Below are positions 44,661 through 57,032 of a stretch of DNA of 64,000 nt, one piece after another. Both the position numbers and the translations under genes were made by a program. The DNA comes from Hydnum rufescens UP504 (lineage: Eukaryota > Basidiomycota > Agaricomycetes > Cantharellales > Hydnaceae): the NCBI GenBank assembly GCA_014904985.1, contig MU128970.1:68989-132988 (forward strand). Direction: 5' to 3'. Within the stretch, counting starts at the first letter, position 1. Every line of letters starts with the position of its first letter. The notes under the pieces were generated by a model that ran no database searches, had not been told where the DNA came from, and saw nothing but the letters and a program-made list of their open reading frames with translations.

Positions 44661-45312
44661 ATGTCGTTCCTTGGTACAAGCTCATCGAGTCCTGTGGGAT
44701 CGCAAGGTGCGCGTTTGGCTAGGGGTGTCTCGAGGAAGCCGAAATTTATGCATGTCGAACGGGTGGCAGACCAGAATGCGAGAAAGGAGCACTTAATGCA
44801 ACAAGTTCGAAGCGATATGGCTCTCGCTGGTGCCCAGACCCTTATCGAGGTGCTTCCTGTGGTCTATTCTCCATACGTGAGCCGAATGTTAATACTTTAG
44901 CCACACTTTTCCTCAGAAAATTGTGGGTACTTCATTGTGGTGGTATATCGTCCTTTCATTCTGAATTCATTTCTCGTCCTCCAGAACGAAAAATGCTTTC
45001 TCAAATGCATAACGAAGCCATCCACCTCATTGTCAGCATGGGAACAGGTACATCTTGTTTAGTCCCCCAAAGATATTGTTCCTGACCCTGATCCTGATCC
45101 TCTACAGGGATGCTTGGGCCACTGCATGGATCGCTACATGGAAGCATGTGCGTACAATCATTCAGTCTCTGTGCATCACTTTCCAAATTTGACTGATTGT
45201 TCTCTTTCATTTTTTTTTCGTAGTCAATATTGTCAGCAGGACATATGTACAGCGGTTAAGCCAAGAGGCGGAGAGTATGCGCGGAAATTCGTCTTCTTCT
45301 TCTTCCCTGTAG
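44661..45312 (+). CDS. TIM13: Mitochondrial intermembrane-space chaperone Tim13
   Basis: The small-Tim signature, two CX3C pairs, is complete: CFLKC and CLGHC. Six exons (44661-44706, 44770-44849, 44917-44922, 44985-45047, 45108-45147, 45224-45312) join in phase to 107 residues. The chain includes MSFLGTSSSSPVGSQDQNAR, MQQVRSDMALAGAQTLIEKI and then NEKCFLKCITKPSTSLSAWE. It ends with DRYMEAFNIVSRTYVQRLSQ and a Ser-rich tail. The third exon is only six bases (Lys-Ile) and is required by the family sequence LIxKINEKCF. Tim8-Tim13 shuttles hydrophobic precursors such as Tim23 across the intermembrane space. No indel. Confidence 0.92.
44917..44922 (+). other. TIM13: Six-base microexon of TIM13
   Basis: AAAATT is bounded by cctcag on the left and gtgggt on the right. 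Including it supplies Lys-Ile and keeps phase; skipping it deletes two conserved residues. Confidence 0.7.
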
Positions 45313-46592
45313 CCACCCAGTGCCTTAATTCAATTCCCCCCCCCCCCCTGCTTCTACTACTTTCTCGGCGCGTCCCTGTGTCATCTGCGCCCAGGTCCCA
45401 TCCTTTGCTTCCCAGCCCTGCTCACTCAATGACCAGCTTGACAAGCAATGATTCGAGGCCGACGGCCTTTTTTTGTCGATAGTCGGTCTCTCGGAAAAAG
45501 GGTTTAATGGCGTCCAACGGTCCTTAATCTCTGGTCAAATCGTTTCTATCTTGACCATGTCGTGTGACCCCTCGCCTGAATCTACGTGAACAATTGGGAA
45601 TTGACAATTGGGTCCCACCCCTAGCACCTTCCGAGAACGAAACGAATGGCGTATACTATAATGCCGCTCCTTCCCCTCAAGCTCCGATGAACGAAGAAGC
45701 AACAAGAAGAAGAAAAAAAATTAACCCAAGCTTTCCCAAAGATGGCTGAGAAGAAAATCATGTAGGATCAACCGATGAGTCGCTTTTGCGAGAATTACCG
45801 AACACTGCCCGAAGCAACGAATGTGCCACCACTTTCACCTGCTGAATGTTCTTCCAAATTGGTGGGATCGAAAAAGCTCAAGTGGCATTCAATTGTTGAA
45901 CGCTCTGTCACCGCTCGCTCAATTCTCATGCCACTCCCAATCTACAGTTGACGACCGGCTTGGTATGACTGGGAAACCGGTGTTGGGCGTCCCTGGCGGG
46001 CATGAACCACGCCACTCGTGCTCGATCCAAAGCGGCGACCTCTAAAGATGTAATATTTTATTTTAGTCTCCTATAGTACTTATCAGTCCATCCCCTACTA
46101 TCGCAGTCGGTTAACGGAATCTAGACTTCTCCCTACTACCAATAATGGCAAATGGGCCACATGGATCGGTAGGAATGAAAGATGCACAAGTTACTACAAA
46201 GAAAGGTCGGAAATCGGAAGAGAAGGATGTAGTAACAGGCAAGAGAGAGAGAGGTGGGTCAATAGGAAGAGGAAAGAAAACTTCGAAGACGCCTATAGCT
46301 ACTGGGTAAAATTCACAAAAAGAAAACCACAAATCGCCAGGCGCCTATTTATGTACCTGATATACCAAGATACACGCGATTGTCAACTGGTGATGAAAAC
46401 AAGCAAAAGTACAGTATGTATGAAACGGAGATGATTGAAGTTTAGTTTTGCTTTGGGACGTGCGATCGAGCCAGACAGTCGTGACTGAATATACAGGAAA
46501 TGCACAACATAATGGCGTTAGGAAATGATCTAGATCTGACGTCGCGGCCTTGACAGTCATTACAAGTTCGTGACGTTCGAAAGAGCAAGTCG
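45313..46592. other. Intergenic, convergent 3' ends of TIM13 and the RhoGEF gene
   Basis: It contains a run of 13 C at 45336-45348 and an A/G-rich tract near 45700-45722. Open frames at 45564-45749, 46111-46332 and 46345-46635 show no domain; the last overlaps the end of the RhoGEF gene. No gene is supported. Confidence 0.5.
45336..45348. repeat. Homopolymer, 13 C
   Basis: A pure C run just downstream of the TIM13 stop codon. It is a likely place for length error in sequencing. Confidence 0.9.
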
Positions 46593-49500
46593 CTATCTGG
46601 AAGCTGGAATGTGCGTGTTGATCGCTGTGCATCACAAACAGTCGTAAGTTTCAAGTCTTCACCGTCAACTAACTGGGAATAAGGAATCACCTCGCGACCA
46701 CGTCAAGGCGTCGGAAGTAGAAGCTGCGTCAAAGTACAATATTGCTCTATTGTCAACCAGGCGTAACGCTATTGAAAACGATAAAACAATTCAATGCCAT
46801 GCACAGGTTGGTAGTAGCAGCATGCACTCACTGCTTCCGTGCACAACACTAGCAGGTTGTGCCGTAGTCTGCATCCGTAGGACTGCCCACAGATCATACT
46901 CAGCGTTCTTGTCAGTGCCCTGTGATGGGTCTTTGCACAATACAAGCATATCGTTGCATAACAGGGCGATGAGGGGTCGAGGCGTAAGCTCCGGTTGCAG
47001 GCAATCAACTTGCACAAGTGCCCTTTCGCCGTCGGGTTTGAAGACCTCCGCAAACGTGGCATTCTTTCGCACCACCCGCGACAACTTCAGGTTCCCATCC
47101 ATAATGAGTCGACTGATCGAAGGGAAAAATTTCATGGGATCAGCTTCGGACTTCGACAGACAGAAAAGAGATCGAGGACTCACCGGTGCGGCTGCACAAG
47201 AGGGCTGGGGAATTTGCCACGAATCTTAGATTGCCAGGTGAGTAACTTCCGACGAGATTCAGACTCCCGTTTTCCCTCGTTCATGTTGGTGGCGAGCACT
47301 GTTATGTCTCTTGATGCCAACTCTAGGGGGTCTTCGAAAGCCGTGTTCCTGGGTGGAGTACTTCGGGCCAAATCATCCAACTACAAGAAAAGCCGTGAGA
47401 TTCCCGGTAATGATTGAGGGAGACAAGTCTCTCACCAGTAGTCGATACCGAGGAATCCGTTGCACAGGAAGCAAAAGGTACCCTTCCAAATTCAGTTGGG
47501 AATGTCGGGGATTAGATCGACAACGCTTCAGGAAGGCTTTGATTCGTTTCTTCTGGGTACTCGTAAGAGACGCTAGATTGCCAGTCGGGGCTTCGGGTGC
47601 CACGCCAGCTACCGCAGACATGCTTAATCCGAGACCAACGACACTAGGCGTACCAGGAGCACTGGTTCCAGGGGAAGTTTTCTCTACCCATTTTCTAATG
47701 CGAGTCACACAGTTGTCAAAGTTACTATATGTGAAGCATTTCCGTTAGTTCGGAGAATCCAGGGAGGCAGGTGGCAGGCTAAATCGTACTTTATATAGGT
47801 GGAGTACATTTTCATGAACGCTGCGTGCGACACGAAGACCATCGCCAGCTGGCTAGCGACAGTTGCAGAAAGTGTGCCGTCTGGGTCATCCTCATTATTT
47901 CGTAATGGGGCAATAGCCTTCTCCAGTGCAGGTAGGAACGATTCCTTGTGGAACTGCAAAAGACTCTCCACGCCATTGAAGACGATCCTTCGCTCAGAAA
48001 CAGGAATCATCGTCTCTTTGCTGTTCTGATTACCGAAACGTGCTGGATATTAGAGCACTTGCAGGATTGATATAAATGTCAACGAGCTCCTGGAGATGAT
48101 TGACATAAGTCCTCTCCGGTGCTGGAGGCCCCATCTATGAGCATATGCACCTCGCCTCCTTATGTTTTGCGTATAACACTTACGTTACAATTTCTTCACA
48201 ATCATCGCACGTCTGACCTTGTCATCCTTGTGCTTCCGCTCCTCTGGGTTACCCGCTGAGCCTCCGCTATCAGAGGTAGTGACGCTGAGGGCCTCTCCGA
48301 GAAGGCTCCCAGAGGAAGGTTTCTTGCGTAACTGACCAGGGGAGGAGGCACTACGGGGAGAAGTCATTGATATAAAAGAACCCTCAGAAAAGACCCGCGA
48401 ATCAACATTCAGCGTCGGTCGGCGTTTCCTTGCGTCGTCGGCTGAAGGGAGCTAGAAAGGGGAGGAGACGGTACGTCCAAGACCGGCCCACTGAGATCCG
48501 ACAAGTCTCGAAGATAGGCCATGACAGAACGCAAAGCACGGTTGTATAGCTCCCTCTGATGCGCAGCTTCAACATCTTCCACATTCTGAGGGTCCCCAGA
48601 AACGACATACTGACTCCCATCGTCTCCAGGATGTTCCACAACGTCATTATCACCATTCCCAGTATTGCCATCCCCATCAACGGCGACAGAGTCACTTACA
48701 AATGCACCTGGACTTGGGATAGGGATCTCAAGGCCCAGATGAGCATTCGGAAATTAATAGGGAGGAAGCTCCTCCGTCTTGCATTACGCGCGGCGGCAAC
48801 CGTGGGAGAGGAAGAGATTGGGGAGGAGGGTGCAGCATGAGATGGAAAGATCGGCATAGAGTTCAGCTTAGGTGCAGGACCAAGTATTGTTATAGGCTCG
48901 CCGCGCGATACGGGGCGCGGGTTTTCTCCCTTGGGAGGAGGCAGCGGGGGGACATCTTGTTCATCTTCCTCCACTACAACAGGGACGGTCGAAAGGGTCG
49001 TCAAAGGGAGTGACGGGGAAGATGAAAGTTGTAACATTGCTAAGGGGGATGCTGTTAAAGGGGGTGAGGTAGGACGCGCCCCGTCTCGTCGGGAACTTTA
49101 GGCACCGTAGGCGCAGAGACGGAATGCATGACATGTTCTGGACGTTGTGGTCGAGGAGGAGAGGGCAAAGAGGGATCAAGTGCGCCGGGAGAAGGGGTTG
49201 GACCTCCCGGCTTCAAAGGTTGATCCCTAAGCATACTTCCACTCCCGCTTCCACTTCTCATTCGACCCATGCTCATTTTTTTTAAGAAGCCCCACTTGCG
49301 AGTCTTCTGAGATCCGTTCCTTCCCTCATCTTCCGGTGCGACAGATGCTCGAATATGAACCGAATGAGAGGGAGGACGAGAACGCGGCTGTGGCTCAATC
49401 GATGTCTCAGGGCGAGGTCTACCAGGATCTGCAAACATAGATAAGGGCGCGCGAGCTCGCTCGGGACGTGATCCACGAGGGAGACTTTCGAACCTCCTGA

Positions 49501-52048
49501 CCATCCCGGACTCGTGATCGTCCGCCGGGGGAAGAGGGGGAAGTCTCCCAGAGGACATCGCGCGAGTAAGCTCATCTGCACTCTTCATCCGACGAATTGG
49601 ACGTGGGTTCGTCGGAGGTAGATTGGATAAGCATCGTAGTTGGTGTCTGATGCTGAAGGTCCTAATGATGAGATGAAAGAGCCAACAAGTGAGGCCGACG
49701 TCGCTTCTGGCGGGCGAACAGTAGAAGTCGATGGATCAGCGCGGGGGCGAGTCGAAGGATACTCTGGTGGGACTTGATTCCGGGGCTGAGAAGGCGACGG
49801 CGAGTGAGAATGTATAGTAGATGAATATGAAGAATTTGGAGCATGACGGCGATGGGGAGAAGAAATTGACCGTCTCAGTCCAGGGGCGTGCTCTGCTGCC
49901 ACGGGTGCCAGACGAGCAGGGACCTGCTGCTGAAGTCCAGAAGTATCAGGAGTGGACGTATTTGTAGTAGCAAGTGACGTTGTTGTTTGAGGAGTGTTTG
50001 GTGGATAGGCCGGAGTTCTATGAGCAGCTGATAACAATAGCGGGGCCACAAGGGAGACCCATGGCTCCAAAAATGGATTTCCTTCTAATAGAAGCGTTTC
50101 CAGTGCATTGAGATGGCAAAGCCACGCCGGCAATGAGAGAAGTCGGTTGCGACGTAGGCTAAGTGTATGCAGGGACTTGAGGGACACCAGAGGCTGAGGC
50201 AGTGCAGAGATGCTAGTGCTGTCGGCAATCAGAACGCGCAAGGCAGTTAGATTAGCGAGCCAGGCAGGCAAAACCCGCAATGGATTGGCTGCGATGTTGA
50301 GCTCTTCAAGAACGACACATGATGCTAAGGCAGGTGGAAGAGCAGGAAGAAGATTGTACGAAATATCGAGCGCAAGAAGCGTGCTTGGGATGTTCATTAA
50401 CGCAGTGGTCAAGAAGTGTGGCATCTGATTTGGAGTCGATGACCCTGACAATAACAGATGGGTTGTCCCTACGAGCCACATAGCTTAGACGTGCCAAAAC
50501 ATGACCAAACCATCAGACACCCACCTGCATGAACGATTAACCGATCCACCGGCAGGCCTTCGCCTCGAACAATGAGGCCTTTCCCCTCTTCGGCCATGAC
50601 TATGGCTGCTGTTCGATCCGCTTCCATGCCATCTTCCCCATCATCGTTATCGTCGGCTGAAGTCTCATCATCATCTGTACCCAGCCCAAATTCATCGCGT
50701 TCGTCAACAACGTCCCAATCGAAGCTCTGTTGGGTTCGCAATGCGGAAGGATCGTTCATCACTCGACCGAACGACGATCCAGACCATCGGGAAGGGTCAG
50801 TGACGCGTGCCCGCGAACCAGAGGCAAAAGATGACATGGACGATTGGTGCGCGAGGTGGACGGCCTCGTCCGAAGTGAGTCCTACGCCTACCTCGCCTGG
50901 TCGATCTGTTTCAGCGGAATAACCCCCTTCGCCACTGTCGTAGGATGTGTCTGAAGGGTAGAGACTGGGAACGGTCGCGCGGCGATGCGAGTGGTCTTCT
51001 GATGCAGAATCGTAAACGTCACTCGTTCTGGTCCCATATGGACTATGATTGTTGTAAGCCAGAGAAGACCGAGTAGACGCCGACGATGAGCCTTCAGAGA
51101 ACAGTGAGATTGGTGGGGTCATGGATATGCCGGTTTGGGGCTGATGGGCTCGAGGATGGTAGGGATATGGGTCAGGATATGTGCTGGGGTCAGGAAGATC
51201 AGGTAGTGGCGGGGTGGAGATGGCTTCCCCTGGAATGACGAAGGTTGGAGGAGTGGCGTATATGGGATACTTTGAGTTACTAGGCGATTTGCGATGGGTG
51301 CCGGGGGGCGGCGGTGGTGGTGGGGGGATGGTTAGCTGGGTCTGGGGCCGGAGACGAGGCGACACGTCTGATGCGGAACGGAGGAGTAGAGGAAGACTGC
51401 TCTTGTTAGAAGACGCGGGTAGTTCGCGTGCAGATAGTGAACGGGGGAGATGAGGGTCTTCGAGCGTGGTGCCAGTCTCTGAGGGTGTTTGTGAGTGAGT
51501 TGGAGGTCTCGGCCTGGCTGTAGACGCGGGCGAGGATGACAGTGTGGTCTTGAAGGATGGGGGCGAGGGAGGGAGGTCTGCCGAAAAACGATTGAGCCCT
51601 CTGTTTTTCCAAGCCTAAACTGAATGGGAAGCGGCGCGTGGCAAAAGCAAGGCTGCCCGATAAAGGTGATGGGAGGAGGAATGCCCTCGCCCACAAGAAA
51701 GCAGAAGGATGAATGAAAAAAAGGCACAGAAAGGTACTGGGGTGTTTGGGGGGGGATGGAAATGGACGTAGGATAGGTCCACTTTGTACATAAAGAGCAA
51801 GAGAGGCGAAGCAAATTACATAAGAGACCAGACTTACCCATGCTGCTAGAGTGATTATCGCGATGACCGTCAAGACTAGTGCGTCGGCCGAGGATGGGAC
51901 TGTCCGCAGGGTGGTGGGGGAATCGTTCGATGAGGTCGTCGAGTTGATCTGTCGGGTGCACGTCGATGGTTGAGGGTGAGGACACGTCCTGTCGAACAGA
52001 GGCGAACTGAGTGAGGTACTGCTGCATGTGCGCGGCTTGCGCGGTCAT
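46593..52048 (-). CDS. Large LRR-DH-PH Rho guanine-nucleotide exchange factor
   Basis: The start is ATG 52046-52048 (MTAQAAHMQQYLTQFASVRQ). The intron of about 220 bases joins HSSSMG to LEKQRAQSFFGRPPS at about 51615. A disordered Pro/Ser region includes an IPPPPPPPPG run and an acidic patch (DDDETSADDNDDGEDG). A leucine-rich-repeat block follows at 50470-50020 (STLLALDISYNLLPALPPAL, LEELNIAANPLRVLPAWLAN, SLHTLSLRRNRLLSLPAWLC). Then come a long Ser/Pro linker, the DH domain (ERTYVNHLQELVDIYINPAS, RRIVFNGVESLLQFHKESFL, LEGYLLLPVQRIPRYRLLVR) and a PH domain (LIALLCNDMLVLCKDPSQG, WAVLRMQTTAQPASVVHGS, LVDNRAILYFDAAS). It ends INTHIPASR before TAG 46593-46595. Single bases are missing at about 49590, 49080, 48735 and 48430, all in the linker. 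It probably activates a Rho/Cdc42-type GTPase; target unknown. Confidence 0.82.
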
Positions 52049-52366
52049 ATCGATGCACCTCGAGTCTATTCAAAAAAAAGTGCAGGCGTGCCCTGCTGCC
52101 AGTGGAAAGACGCTGCAGCTCGTCAGCTACACCGTTCTCCCGCTCGTGTTCGCCGGCACGCACAGCTCGACACCGTCGTTGCCGATATACTTTTGCTGGC
52201 TGGAGTTCGAGTTTGAGAACTACGACAAATAGAAGGTTGATAAAAACCACAACCGTGTTGAGATTATGTAAAAAACAACCCTAATTTGGCAAGTATAGGG
52301 ACAAGATCATTCCAACTAGGGCAGCGCGTTGGCCTTGGAGTTTTTGCACAGTTCAACAGTTAATGG
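52049..52366. other. Promoter of the RhoGEF gene / 3' flank of IPI1
   Basis: About 320 bases lie between two genes read in the same direction. Overlapping plus frames here (52011-52284) are shadows. Nothing specific was seen. Confidence 0.45.
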
Positions 52367-55300
52367 CTACAAGTGCATTCCCTCTCCCCGAAATTTCTGC
52401 AGCTCATCCCAGTACGACCGGTCGCCTGCAGCCACTGCAATATCCGTTGCGATGATAAGCCCTGCCGCTACCTTCACGTCACACGAGCCGCTTAACGTGA
52501 TCACCACATCCAACACCAACCGCTGCAATTCTGCAGGAATCTTTACATAAGGCCCCGTGAGCACACCCCTTGAAGGATGCTCAACGCCTAAATAGGGAAC
52601 GAGCCTTCGACATAGCTCATTCATGTCCTTGGGATCGGGGGAAAAATGGTCAGTGCCAAATCAATAGTAGACCCTCGTTGGCATGACACCGGCTAATGCC
52701 GGTGAAAATGTACTCACTTCAGTGCTCAACAACACCCGCTGGCGCTGCGATATCCGTAGTAAAAAAAGCAAGATTATCTGGCAAACCGACAAATATTCAA
52801 TACCCTCCAAATTGTAGAGACGGAAGGGCAAACCTCGGTAAACGAAAGATTATGTGTCCCGAGTTCCCAAAGCAATCGAGGCAGGGACAGCACCCATTCA
52901 CTCATCTGAGCCGCAAATGGCGATTTTATTCCTATTTTCAGCGGGCCGCAGTACGTGGGTTCGCTCTGAACCTATCACACAGCCGCTCCGTTAGTACAAA
53001 TTGAAACCCCAATTCCCGTGTCGCTACACGTGCACCGGGGGGTTCCCCCTCGGATGTGGGAATACCGAGACCCAGGACCCTCATTCTAAGGGTTCAACCC
53101 ACCACATGGACAAAGAAACTCACAAGGTATATTCTGCCCACAAATTCAGTAGCAAGACGCTTCACAGCAGAATGGGGCCCTAGTCGCATTGCGTGTCCAA
53201 TCGTAGCTTCCAAGACTTTAGTGGCGACCCCAGAATCTCCTTGAGGGTTCGATGGCAGATTAAGGATCGACCAAAGGGTCGGGCTCAGAGACATGTACCC
53301 TGCAGCCGAGAGTGACCGGCCTAGTGGCTGTGACGCGGTGGCGAGCTATTCGCCGAGCAACCAATATTTTCAGCAAAAGGGTATTCACCGAAAATTATAT
53401 CCGTACCTGCCCTTCTAATGCTAGGGTGACGTATTCAGCCACCCGCTCAACTTGAATGGCGAGGACATTGGTATGATGGACTTTCATCGATATTCCTTTC
53501 CCGCCGGGGATTTCGGAACCCGTCGGAAGCACGAGAAGAGAAGTCAACTCGCAGTACGCTAAGCTCAGATCTTGCAGCAGTTGCTCGCTCTGAGTGTAAG
53601 GTCCAGGTTGAGGCAGTGTTCGGAGGTGGATCGGATGCACCAACCTTGGGGTCCCGATTATGTATCGATTCAGCGTCGAATGGGAAGTAAGGCGACATAT
53701 ACCCGAGCATGGTATACAGATCTTCCACTGCCTGGCTCGCTATTTCCTTCTGAGTCTTTGATCAGCGCCGGAAGAACATCAGGCTGGAAACAAATTACAC
53801 CGTCATGCCCAGATAACAGCGCCCCATATAATATCTTGGCGATCTGTCCAACAGCCCAAACGAGCTCCACATTGGTCACATTAGATGGGACCTGTTCACT
53901 AGGTGAAAAAACTGATGGAGCAGCGTCCAAGAATGTCGACACCAGAACAGACTGAATTTTCGAAGTCAAATCCTACGAACCAGCATCTGTCAGGGTGTCT
54001 TGCCCATAGTGCACAGTGACGAAACCAGAAACCCACCGCTATCGAAGAGCGTGCTTGGCGATCGGAGGCTCCAGGAACGTAATCTCGAGAGTCTGCAGCA
54101 GATTCGAGCTCACCGAACGACCATCCTGCTAGACCTTGGCCAGAGATATCTGCAAGTGCGAAGGACCCGGGAAAGTCTTCCCGTTCGAGCGCATCTTCGT
54201 CTACATCAACATTATCTTGCCACACCATAGTCGGTCCGGCAATCGGCAACGTGCCTGATGTGGTGGACTGGGTTCTTGATGGGCGGAGGAGTTGGGCGAA
54301 TATATGATAGGCTGTGGGTGTTGCGAATGACGATGAAAAATACCACGTTGGAATACGAGATGGGGACTCCGCATTAGTACTGCCTGTCTCATCACCGGTG
54401 CGAAGAATGCTATGTTGGAGAAACCGGTAGAATGACTTGAGTACCACAAGTTTTGACTACCAGCGCAAAAAAAATGTGAAGAGAAGTCTCTCAAAGAATG
54501 AGGAGAAACTCACGTTGGCAGATAAAACCAGGCCGGACAAAGATCCGACGGGCGCTTTCTCTTAGAAATGAGTCTATCAACAATTTACTTGGATGACGAA
54601 AAAACAACCCCCCACCACGCACCCCCTGATTTCCCCTTCAACTCGAATAGGCCTAGATACCCATGCAAGACTTGCTGACCATGTAGTGACCCGCCAGAAA
54701 CCGAGGTCTCCGCACGTCCTTCAGCATCAGCCGACGATGAATCGTCGATCCACCCACTGACAACAAACCTAGGAGATATGTCCAGCAGGAGATCAACAAA
54801 GCGGATAGCATCGACGCGAATCTCGGGGAAGATGTGGGAGAGTGCAGAGGACGTGAACAGTAATAAAATGGACACATGTGGGAGAAGACTAGACTACAGT
54901 CATCCAGTATCCATGAGTTCCTGGGCCAGTTATCCAAATTACTATAGAGCTTACCCGCGGGGCCAGTGGGAGCAACCAAGACAAGAATGACACCAAAGTC
55001 TTACGAACTAGAGCATCCTAATGAAAGGTTTCGTGTCAGGACAGATAACACTAAAGGTGATATACAGACGTACTTCATCTGATATCAATCTAACGCAAGC
55101 ATTTATCAAAATACTTAATGATGTCTCTATGATCTCTGGGTGTGCGGCAAGTATTTCTTTCAGCCCAGCGAGCGCGTCTTCGAGCAGGCAAGTGTCAAAA
55201 GTGTCAAAACACAGCATAACATAACTCACCTTTCCTTACGCTGGGGCTGTAATGTTTCAGCTGCGCAACGAGGTCGGAGAGAGAAAGATTTCTTCGTGTA

Positions 55301-55584
55301 GTGGGCTCAGAGGCATCTTTCTGTATGCTGACAGTTTGCTTGGGAAGAGCAATGGCTACGACCAATACGAATGAGTCTCTGGGTTGTCTTCATGTGAATG
55401 TACACGAACATCGTGACTTAAAAGATGTATCTGTGGCATTACTCGCCACTTGTTTACCCTTGCCTAGTTTGAGTTTCGCTTTCTGTAATGATAAGCGTTA
55501 GCCTGACCCCCCACCGAGGCATAAGCTCACACCAACAGCAAAGTCCGCGGCCTTTTCCTTCTTCTTGCGACTGCTTTTAGGCAT
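52367..55584 (-). CDS. IPI1: Pre-rRNA-processing protein Ipi1 (TEX10 family)
   Basis: Ipi1 belongs to the Rix1 complex needed for ITS2 processing and late 60S maturation. The ATG at 55582-55584 gives MPKSSRKKKEKAADFA, then KAKLKLGKGKQVASNATDTS after the first intron: the family's basic start. Next are TRRNLSLSDLVAQLKHYSPS and a HEAT-repeat region (LAGLKEILAAHPEIIETSLS, ILINACVRLISDE, LLLFTSSALSHIFPEIRVDA, VDLLLDISPRFVVSGWIDD). Downstream exons on the minus strand keep a helical pattern: VVLKSFYRFLQHSIL, ELVWAVGQIAKILYGALLSG, TQSEQLLQDLSLAYCELTSL, TKVLEATIGHAMRLGPHSAV and NELCRRLVPYLGVEH. The last open frame stops at 52367. About ten exons are needed; not all junctions were resolved, and single-base gaps may exist. 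Its length suits the long TEX10-like form, not the 334-residue yeast protein. Confidence 0.85.
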
Positions 55585-57032
55585 CGGTGTACTGCAAAAA
55601 TCAAGCACGTGATTGATTTGTGACTTGTTTGTGACTTGCGATCCAGAGACGTAGTGCTAAAAGCTGGATTCTGAAGCCTTCGAGGGCGTCTGGGAGGGAA
55701 AATATTTTGATGCGTGGCCCATCCATCGGGTTTTGCACTCTAGCATAGACAAGTGGAGTGAATCATCAATTACAAAAGTAAGTGTACTCTTCTTCATGCT
55801 GCCTCGGGTCTAAGTATTCTGCCTCCTGCATGTAGGGGACGATCTAGCCTCCTCACCTGGCATAGAATGTCTCCTATTTATTATGAGGTCCTGTCATTTA
55901 TAATGCAACCAACAGCTTGGATCAAAGAGTCTTCCTCGTACTTATGCGCTCGCGACGGCCTCAGGGTGATCAGTAGCTTCATTTCGTCCCACTTCCACAG
56001 TGACATTGCCAATACTGTAACGGTGGAGTCAGAAGAAGACTGCAGCTCGAATTTCAGATATCAGGAAGGGCCGCCTCGGCAATGGTATGAATGGCTCCAC
56101 AACGATACCCTCGCCAACTGGTATTGTAGGTGCATAACCCTTCGGAACATGTTTCCAATGCGCCATCCCTCCCACCTAGTCAAAACATGAAGGCTGTGGT
56201 GCTACTTGCGTGATGATCCCCCCATGCCTTCCAGTGGCCGTTTTCGGGGGATTCAGGCGTGTTTCATCTTTCATCCACCTGTCAGGGGGTCGTGTCTGAG
56301 GCAGGCTCGTAACTTGGCACATGCTTGATTATTCAGCTTTATTGGTATGTCTTCCCGAACAGACGTACTTCGAAGATGACCTCCCCCGGAATTGCCTATA
56401 CAGTATGTGAACCTGTATCAACTTTTTTCTAATCTTTCGTATGCGACCCGGCTCAGTTGAATTATTAGTAAGTCGAGTTAAGTCTCAGTCGAAAATTACT
56501 TATAAAGTAGAGCAGATAATGGTCTTTTTCTTTTAGCAGTTTTACAGAGAATACAGTCGAATAGTAGGACGTCAAGTTGTGTAAACCAGTATGATGGGAC
56601 TATGTTAGGAGGCGTTCTTTTTCTTCGACTCGGCGCAGCATCACTACTTGGTGTCATTGTGGTTCCTGATTCTCTAGCGGGCCAATGAGTGGGACATCTT
56701 CTCTTCAATCTCAAAACGGTACTTACTCGGCAGCTGTGTGCAGTGTTGTAGAAGGCACCATTCCTGATGGATCATCGGATGCACCGACCTGGCTGTGGTC
56801 CCCCTATCTAGTTCCTTAACTCGCCATCATCAGACATCGGGGAACAGTCACACTGGAATTTAGAAGATCAATCTTTTAAGAAGAAACGAGAATGATCCGG
56901 GTTCACTTCCTCTCACGACCCACTCAACTTGTAGGGAGGGGACAGCATACTCCCCTGATGTCATTCAAATTGAAACAGCTGATCTTCGAGAACCATAGTA
57001 TACAAAGGAATATCTTCCCCGCATGGAGACGA
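55585..57032. other. Intergenic, no supported gene
   Basis: The plus frame 55867-56190 (107 codons) and minus frame 56496-56714 have no recognisable domain. The left part is the IPI1 promoter; the right part is the 3' flank of the SMP-30 gene. Confidence 0.45.
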
